A stretch of 64,000 nucleotides of DNA from SIRX01 sp965214475 (lineage in GTDB: Bacteria > Actinomycetota > Rubrobacteria > Rubrobacterales > Rubrobacteraceae): contig OZ243953.1 of the NCBI GenBank assembly GCA_965214475.1, positions 1,488,001 to 1,552,000 of the forward strand, in the 5' to 3' direction. Shown one piece after another: positions 59,555 through 64,000 of this stretch (positions are counted from its first letter, which is position 1; each line of letters begins with the position of its first letter). Under the pieces are notes generated by a model, which had not been told where the DNA came from, made no database searches, and saw only the letters and a list, made by a program, of their open reading frames with translations. The position numbers were made by a program, and so were the translations under genes.

Positions 59555-61225
59555 CTAAGCGTTCCCGAGGAGGTCATAGCGTTCGACGGCGGACTCGGTC
59601 AGCTTGTATTTCTGGATCTTGCCGCTCGCGGTCATCGGGTACTCGTCCACGAAGTCCACGTACTTCGGCACCTTGTAGCGGGCGATGTTCTCGCGACAGA
59701 ATTCCTCTACGTCATCCTCGGTTAGCGTAGACCCTTCCTTCTTGATTACGGCGGCGGCGACCTGCTCACCGTATCTCTCGTCCGGAACGCTGTAGACCTG
59801 GACGTCGGAGATTTCGGGGTGGGTGTAGAGGAACTCCTCTATCTCCCGCGGGTAAATGTTCTCGCCCCCGCGCACGATCATGTCCTTCGCCCGGCCCGTT
59901 ATCTTAACGTACCCGTTTTCGTCCATGACCGCAAGATCCCCGGTGTGCAGCCAGCCGTCCTCGTCTATGACCTCTTCCGTCTTGTCAGGCATCTTGTAGT
60001 AGCCCTTCATGACGTGGTAGCCGCGGGTACACAGGTCACCCTGCTCTCCCGGTTCGACCTCCTCGCCGGACTCCAGGTCCACGATCTTTACCTCCACGTC
60101 CGGGAGTTTGCGCCCGACCGTCGAGACCCGGAGGTCTATCGGGTCGTCGGTCCGGGTCTGGGTTATAACGGGGCTGGATTCGGTCTGGCCGTAGGCGATG
60201 GTGATCTCCTCAGCCCCCATGTCGTTTACGACCTGCTTCATCACCTCTTCGGGACAGGGGCTCCCCGCCATGATCCCGGTTCGCAAACCGGAGGTATCGT
60301 ATTCCCCGTAGTTCTCGTGCCCCAGCTCGGCAATGAACATCGTCGGGACACCCAAGAGCGCCGTACACTGCTCCTCGTGGACGGCTTTCAAGACCTCCTC
60401 CGGATCGAACTGCTCGACCGGCACCATCGTCCCCTCGTGGGTAACGGTATTGAGCGTACCCAGAACGCACCCGAAGCAGTGGAAGAACGGTACCGGTATA
60501 CACACCCGATCCTCCGGCCCGAGTTCCATACACTGCCCGATGTAGAAGGCGTTTTTGACGATGTTGGCGTGGGTGAGTTGAACGCCCTTTGGGAACCCCG
60601 TCGTCCCGGAAGTGTACTGCATGTTTATAGCCTCATCCGGATCTAGCGTGTCCTGCCGCTTCTCGAGATCTCCCGCGGGGACTTCCTCTGCACCTTCGAG
60701 AAACGAATCGTAACCGGTGATGCCCGGAGAGTTGGCCGAGGAGGATCCGTCTCCGATGAGCACGACATTCTTCAGGTAAGGCAACCCATCTATCTTCAAC
60801 TCTTCTGTGGACTCGGAGTCGGCGAGGTCTGGGACGGCGTCTTCCAAGATCTCTACGAAGTCTGCCTCGTTCACGCCCTCGGTAAGAAAGAGCGCCGCAG
60901 CATCCGACTGCTCCAGGACATACTGGAGTTCATTTGATCTATATGCTGGGTTGATCGTGACCAGTACGGTCCCGGTCTTGCCGGTGGCAAACTGCAGGAC
61001 CACCCACTCCGGTACATTTTGTCCCCACACCGCAACGTGGTCTCCCTTTTTGAGACCCAAAGCCATGAGCCCCCGGGCGCATTTCTCCACTGCTTCGGTA
61101 AACTCGCGATAAGTGTAGCGTAGACCCCGGTCCACGTATACCAGGGCACCGTCTTCGGGACGCCGCTCCGTTACCAAGTCTAGCAGGGCGCCAACAGTCA
61201 GGCCCTCAACGTCCTCTGGTCGCAC
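59555..61225 (-). CDS. fatty-acyl-CoA synthase (AMP-dependent ligase)
   Basis: This 556-aa ligase activates a carboxylic acid, here probably isovalerate or another short/medium acid that feeds the dehydrogenase downstream. It has YTSGTTGFPKGVQLTHANIVKN near residue 195, AYGQTESSPVI near 325, GYYKMPDKTEEVIDEDGWLHTGDLAVMDENGYVKITGRAKDMIVRGGENIYPREIEE near 395-470 and PMTASGKIQKYKLTE at the C-terminus with the catalytic Lys. ATG 61225 is preceded by GGAGG-like AGGAGGATT. It lies 73 bases upstream of the dehydrogenase gene, in line with one operon. Confidence 0.9.
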   Translation of the reverse strand: MRPEDVEGLTVGALLDLVTERRPEDGALVYVDRGLRYTYREFTEAVEKCARGLMALGLKKGDHVAVWGQNVPEWVVLQFATGKTGTVLVTINPAYRSNELQYVLEQSDAAALFLTEGVNEADFVEILEDAVPDLADSESTEELKIDGLPYLKNVVLIGDGSSSANSPGITGYDSFLEGAEEVPAGDLEKRQDTLDPDEAINMQYTSGTTGFPKGVQLTHANIVKNAFYIGQCMELGPEDRVCIPVPFFHCFGCVLGTLNTVTHEGTMVPVEQFDPEEVLKAVHEEQCTALLGVPTMFIAELGHENYGEYDTSGLRTGIMAGSPCPEEVMKQVVNDMGAEEITIAYGQTESSPVITQTRTDDPIDLRVSTVGRKLPDVEVKIVDLESGEEVEPGEQGDLCTRGYHVMKGYYKMPDKTEEVIDEDGWLHTGDLAVMDENGYVKITGRAKDMIVRGGENIYPREIEEFLYTHPEISDVQVYSVPDERYGEQVAAAVIKKEGSTLTEDDVEEFCRENIARYKVPKYVDFVDEYPMTASGKIQKYKLTESAVERYDLLGNA

Positions 61226-61388
61226 AGAATCCTCCTAACTCCCGTCCCCAACGGGCGATGAGATCTTGAGTGCTCACTTTAGCACGTACTTTGACTTCCC
61301 GTACATCTGCAGACTCGGCAAGTGCTCCATCATTCTCGATGCTGCTGTTAGCCAACGACTTACGAATTTGCCGGCGGTGTTCATACGC

Positions 61389-62174
61389 TCAGCGGGCCGT
61401 CCAGCCGCTATCCATCGTAAGGGAGGCACCGTTGACAAACGAGGCTTCCGGCGAACAGAGGAAGGCGGCGAACTCGGCGACTTCTACGGGTTCGATCAGG
61501 CGCTTTATCGCCGGCTCAGTTAGCATGATCTGCTCTATCACCTCGTCCTCGGAGATGCCGTGGGTTTTGGCCTGGTCGGAGATCTGACTCTCCACCAGCG
61601 GCGTCCGCACGTAGGCCGGACAGATGCAATTCGACGTCACACCCTTGAACCCACCTTCCTGCGCGATGACCTTGGATAAACCCTCTAGCCCGTGCTTGGC
61701 CGGGACATATGCCGACTTGTAGGGCGAGGCCCGGAGCCCGTGTACGGAGGAGATGTTGATGACCCGGCCCCATCCACTCTCGTACACTCCCGGCAACGCC
61801 TTTCGCACTATCCTGAACGGCACCTCCAGCATGATCCGCAGTATCGTGGAGAACTTCTCCGGCGGAAACTCTTCGACGGCCGCGACGTATTGCAGACCGG
61901 CGTTGTTGACGACTATATCCGCCTCGATCTCCAGGCCATCGAGTACCTCGTAGTCTGATAGGTCGGCTTGCAGCGGCTCGCCCCCGATCTCCTCGGCTAC
62001 TTGCTCCGCGGCGTCGCCGTTCAGATCCAGCACCGTAACCGCCGCGCCTGCGTGGGCCAGCCCCTCGGCACACGCCCTCCCGATGCCGCTCGCGGCTCCC
62101 GTAACCAGCGCACGCTTGTCTTTCAAATCCACCTCGACGGAGCTTTGCTCCGGTCTCACAAAAGATTCGCTCAA
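61389..62174 (-). CDS. bdhA: 3-hydroxybutyrate dehydrogenase
   Basis: The 261-aa SDR enzyme interconverts 3-hydroxybutyrate and acetoacetate with NAD(H). The Rossmann motif TGAASGIGRACAEGLAHAGA is at residues about 22-42; NNAGLQYVAAVEEFPPEKF near 90, ISSVHGLRASPYKSAYVPAKHGLEGLSKVIAQEG near 140-175 (catalytic Ser, Tyr, Lys) and the end SLTMDSGWTAR are typical of BdhA. It links the pathway's acetoacetate to hydroxybutyrate storage or uptake. ATG is behind AGGAGAAAG. Confidence 0.92.
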   Translation of the reverse strand: MSESFVRPEQSSVEVDLKDKRALVTGAASGIGRACAEGLAHAGAAVTVLDLNGDAAEQVAEEIGGEPLQADLSDYEVLDGLEIEADIVVNNAGLQYVAAVEEFPPEKFSTILRIMLEVPFRIVRKALPGVYESGWGRVINISSVHGLRASPYKSAYVPAKHGLEGLSKVIAQEGGFKGVTSNCICPAYVRTPLVESQISDQAKTHGISEDEVIEQIMLTEPAIKRLIEPVEVAEFAAFLCSPEASFVNGASLTMDSGWTAR

Positions 62175-62259
62175 ACTTTCTCCTCACTTGGAACGTTTCA
62201 CTAAAATCTGGTAGGCCAGAGAGCGCCGCATGTTTCTCCGGCCCACCAACACGGTCTTG

Positions 62260-63723
62260 CTACCCTTCGAAGACTCGCTTCACCTCGGGGGAAGTTTCCT
62301 CCGTCCTGGTAGCAAGCGAGACTCCGATGAACACTATGATGGCGATGGCGAGCGTAAATGCACCGTTAACGACTCCTTCAGGGAGCACGACGATACCGTT
62401 GCTCGCCCCGATCTCCAGGGCAAAGTTCAGCACGATGCTGGTGATGATGCTCCAGATTGCCCCGTGCTTCGTCGCCCCCGACCACACGAGCCCGAGGACC
62501 ACCGACGGGAAGATCGCCGCCGCGAACGTTCCCCAACCGAAGACGCCCAGCAGCGCCACCAGCGTATCCAGGTACAGTGACAAGAGCAGCGAGAGGATCA
62601 GGAGCGCAGCCACCACGATGCGGCTCCAGAGAAGCTCGTTCCTGACGGGGATGTTTAGAGACCGAGGAATGTCCCGGATAAGGGCGGCAGCCCCTAAGTT
62701 CAGGAAAGCATCTCCCGTTGACATAATCGCCGCCAGGATACCCGCCAGACCGAGCCCGGCCAGGATCGGCGGGGTGAACTCGACGAAGAAGCGGGTGAGC
62801 GCCTGATCCGGCGTATCCAGTGCCGGGAAATCTCCCTGAATGCTGAGCGTCAGGGCCGAGAGTCCCACACCGGCCACCAAAAGCATCGTCAACAGGTACG
62901 CTAGCGCCGAAGTGAGTGCGCCCCACTTCAGCTCTTTGGTGTCCCCGATCATGAGGAACTTCGTCAAGAGTTGCGGCTGTCCTGCCGCCCCGAGGCTAAA
63001 CAGGAACAGGTAGCAGGCTATCGTCAACATCGGCACGGTCCCGAAGGGAGAGGCAAGCGCCGGGTCGGAGCCCTGCAAAGTCTCCGTCATGTTGAGTACC
63101 CCGCCACCGGCGCTGATCGCTATGATGACCACTACGACCGAGACACCCATCATAATGATCCCCTGGAAGAGGTCGGTGTAGACGGCGGCGATGATCCCAC
63201 CGCCGACGGCATACAGGCCTATAATCCCGAGCCCGATAATGGCGCCCCAGGTGGTCCCGATCGGGAAGATGGCGGCCATAATGACGCCCGTCGCCTGGAC
63301 CTGCACCCCGAGGTACCCGATCACACCCAGGGCCACCGCGATCCCCATCCAGCCGCGCACGCCCCGGCTGTTATAACGGGCCTCGACCACGTCTCCCAAC
63401 GTGTAGATCTCCCCAAGATTCGCCAGCCGCCACATTCTCTTCGCGGCAAGATACCAAGCAAGCACGAAACCCAGTGGCGCAGCAAACCCGATCCCGGCGA
63501 CGAAACCGCCGAAGCCCGCATCGAAGGTAAGTCCGGTTCCGCCAAGCACGCCGAACCCGCTCTGGATCGAGGTAAAGACCGCCATCGCCACCACGAACAT
63601 CCCGAGACTCCGGCCCGCCACGAAGAAATCCGAGGCATTCTTCGTTCGTGCAGTCGCCCACACCCCGATAACGATGGTCACCAAAAGATAAACAACCACG
63701 ACACCAATAATCGTTACGTTCAC
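62260..63723 (-). CDS. sodium:solute symporter family protein
   Basis: This 487-aa protein is an SSS-family transporter with about 13 hydrophobic segments. The TM1/TM2 region reads ARTKNASDFFVAGRSLGMFVVAMAVFTSIQSGFGVLGGTGLTF, and the Na-site-like QATGVIMAAIFPIGTTWGAIIGLGIIGLYAVGGGIIAAVYTDLFQGIIMM (TM6-7) is characteristic. In this operon a carboxylate (acetate, propionate, 3-hydroxybutyrate or isovalerate) is a reasonable cargo. GTG 63723 overlaps the upstream small membrane gene by four bases (GTGA). Confidence 0.88.
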   Translation of the reverse strand: MNVTIIGVVVVYLLVTIVIGVWATARTKNASDFFVAGRSLGMFVVAMAVFTSIQSGFGVLGGTGLTFDAGFGGFVAGIGFAAPLGFVLAWYLAAKRMWRLANLGEIYTLGDVVEARYNSRGVRGWMGIAVALGVIGYLGVQVQATGVIMAAIFPIGTTWGAIIGLGIIGLYAVGGGIIAAVYTDLFQGIIMMGVSVVVVIIAISAGGGVLNMTETLQGSDPALASPFGTVPMLTIACYLFLFSLGAAGQPQLLTKFLMIGDTKELKWGALTSALAYLLTMLLVAGVGLSALTLSIQGDFPALDTPDQALTRFFVEFTPPILAGLGLAGILAAIMSTGDAFLNLGAAALIRDIPRSLNIPVRNELLWSRIVVAALLILSLLLSLYLDTLVALLGVFGWGTFAAAIFPSVVLGLVWSGATKHGAIWSIITSIVLNFALEIGASNGIVVLPEGVVNGAFTLAIAIIVFIGVSLATRTEETSPEVKRVFEG

Positions 63724-64000
63724 TGAGCTCCCCCCTCACCCTCGTTCGAGAGCTCCCTCTCCTCGACGACCTCCTGTACGTCTTCCTGTACAAAGGTCAG
63801 TCCATACAGAACCCCGGCCAGGATTATGAGTATCGGGAAGCTGATGATGTAGAGTGCCATCGGCGGCGTCATGCCCAGAATGTAGTTGGTGCTCCCGGTG
63901 GGTTCTCCGCCGGTCAGAATGTCGAGCACTATGAACAGCAATCCGTAGAGCACGACTATCGAGCCCGCGACCAAGATCGGCCATTTCTTGCCGGGAAGCT
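63720..64000 (-). CDS. small membrane protein partner of the symporter (5' partial)
   Basis: The frame encodes GKKWPILVAGSIVVLYGLLFIVLDILTGGEPTG..., then YIISFPILIILAGVLYGLTFVQEDVQEVVEERE. Two transmembrane segments are followed by an acidic tail. The frame is open and protein-like to the window edge, so the start lies outside; the TTG at 63974 is only an internal candidate. Small partners of this kind are common beside SSS transporters and probably assist assembly or transport. Confidence 0.75.
   Translation of the reverse strand, partial: LPGKKWPILVAGSIVVLYGLLFIVLDILTGGEPTGSTNYILGMTPPMALYIISFPILIILAGVLYGLTFVQEDVQEVVEERELSNEGEGGAQ

Noticed and set aside
1..64000. tRNA or rRNA genes
   Set aside because: No cloverleaf with a T-loop consensus and no rRNA-like conserved stretch was noticed on either strand; a tRNAscan run would settle it.

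Overview
The window looks like chromosome from a high-GC actinobacterium, most likely Rubrobacter or a close relative. This is inferred from gene content: a deazaflavin (F420-type) nitroreductase, a Clp-N/HTH gene pair, TrmFO, a cobalamin salvage locus with B12 riboswitches, acyl-CoA metabolism operons, and frequent GTG/TTG starts with four-base ATGA/GTGA overlaps. No search was run. No tRNA, rRNA or CRISPR array was seen. Most genes lie on the minus strand in tight operons.

Layout: 0-2.6 kb holds E1 alpha/beta of a 2-oxoacid dehydrogenase and an RdgB-type NTP pyrophosphatase. 2.7-5 kb holds an aminotransferase and a D-Ala-D-Ala ligase homologue. 5-10.2 kb holds a nitroreductase, a cupin/SnoaL pair with its TetR repressor, an IS110 element and trmFO; the cupin-to-IS110 block is bracketed by an imperfect 36-bp direct repeat that includes the 3' end of trmFO. 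10.3-13 kb holds an HTH/Clp-N pair behind an operator-studded, apparently leaderless promoter, and an ABC exporter. 13-20.8 kb is lipid metabolism (lipoprotein, SDR, acyl-CoA ligase, thioesterase, 3-hydroxyacyl-CoA dehydrogenase, phosphotransferase, ComB) interrupted by a TetR-DUF6151-truncated DUF6958 cassette.

20.9-31.7 kb is a cobalamin uptake and salvage locus: btuD, btuC, cobS, cobT, cobC-like, btuF, B12 riboswitch, cobD, cbiB, cobO, 5'-truncated cobQ, second B12 riboswitch, cobU. 31.8-39.2 kb is a type I restriction-modification operon, hsdM-hsdS-[mazE-mazF]-hsdR, with a toxin-antitoxin pair spliced between S and R by overlapping codons, and an AlbA_2/Schlafen-like domain fused to the C-terminus of HsdR.

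39.3-46.2 kb holds a membrane protein, a LysR regulator and a divergent cluster (flavin amine oxidase, DddP-like M24 hydrolase with a frameshift, Rieske oxygenase, aldehyde dehydrogenase) suited to oxidising a methylated amine, betaine or related osmolyte. 46.3-49.9 kb contains two decayed genes (an SMP-30-like protein and a five-PAS GGDEF protein) with in-frame stops. 50-64 kb is a nearly complete leucine/isovalerate and ketone-body catabolic operon running from a sodium:solute symporter pair to acetoacetyl-CoA synthetase.

The most notable features are the toxin-antitoxin-in-RM operon with the HsdR-AlbA fusion, the truncated cobQ joined directly to a riboswitch, the operator/promoter architecture of the HTH-ClpN pair, and the IS110 flank with a candidate bridge RNA.
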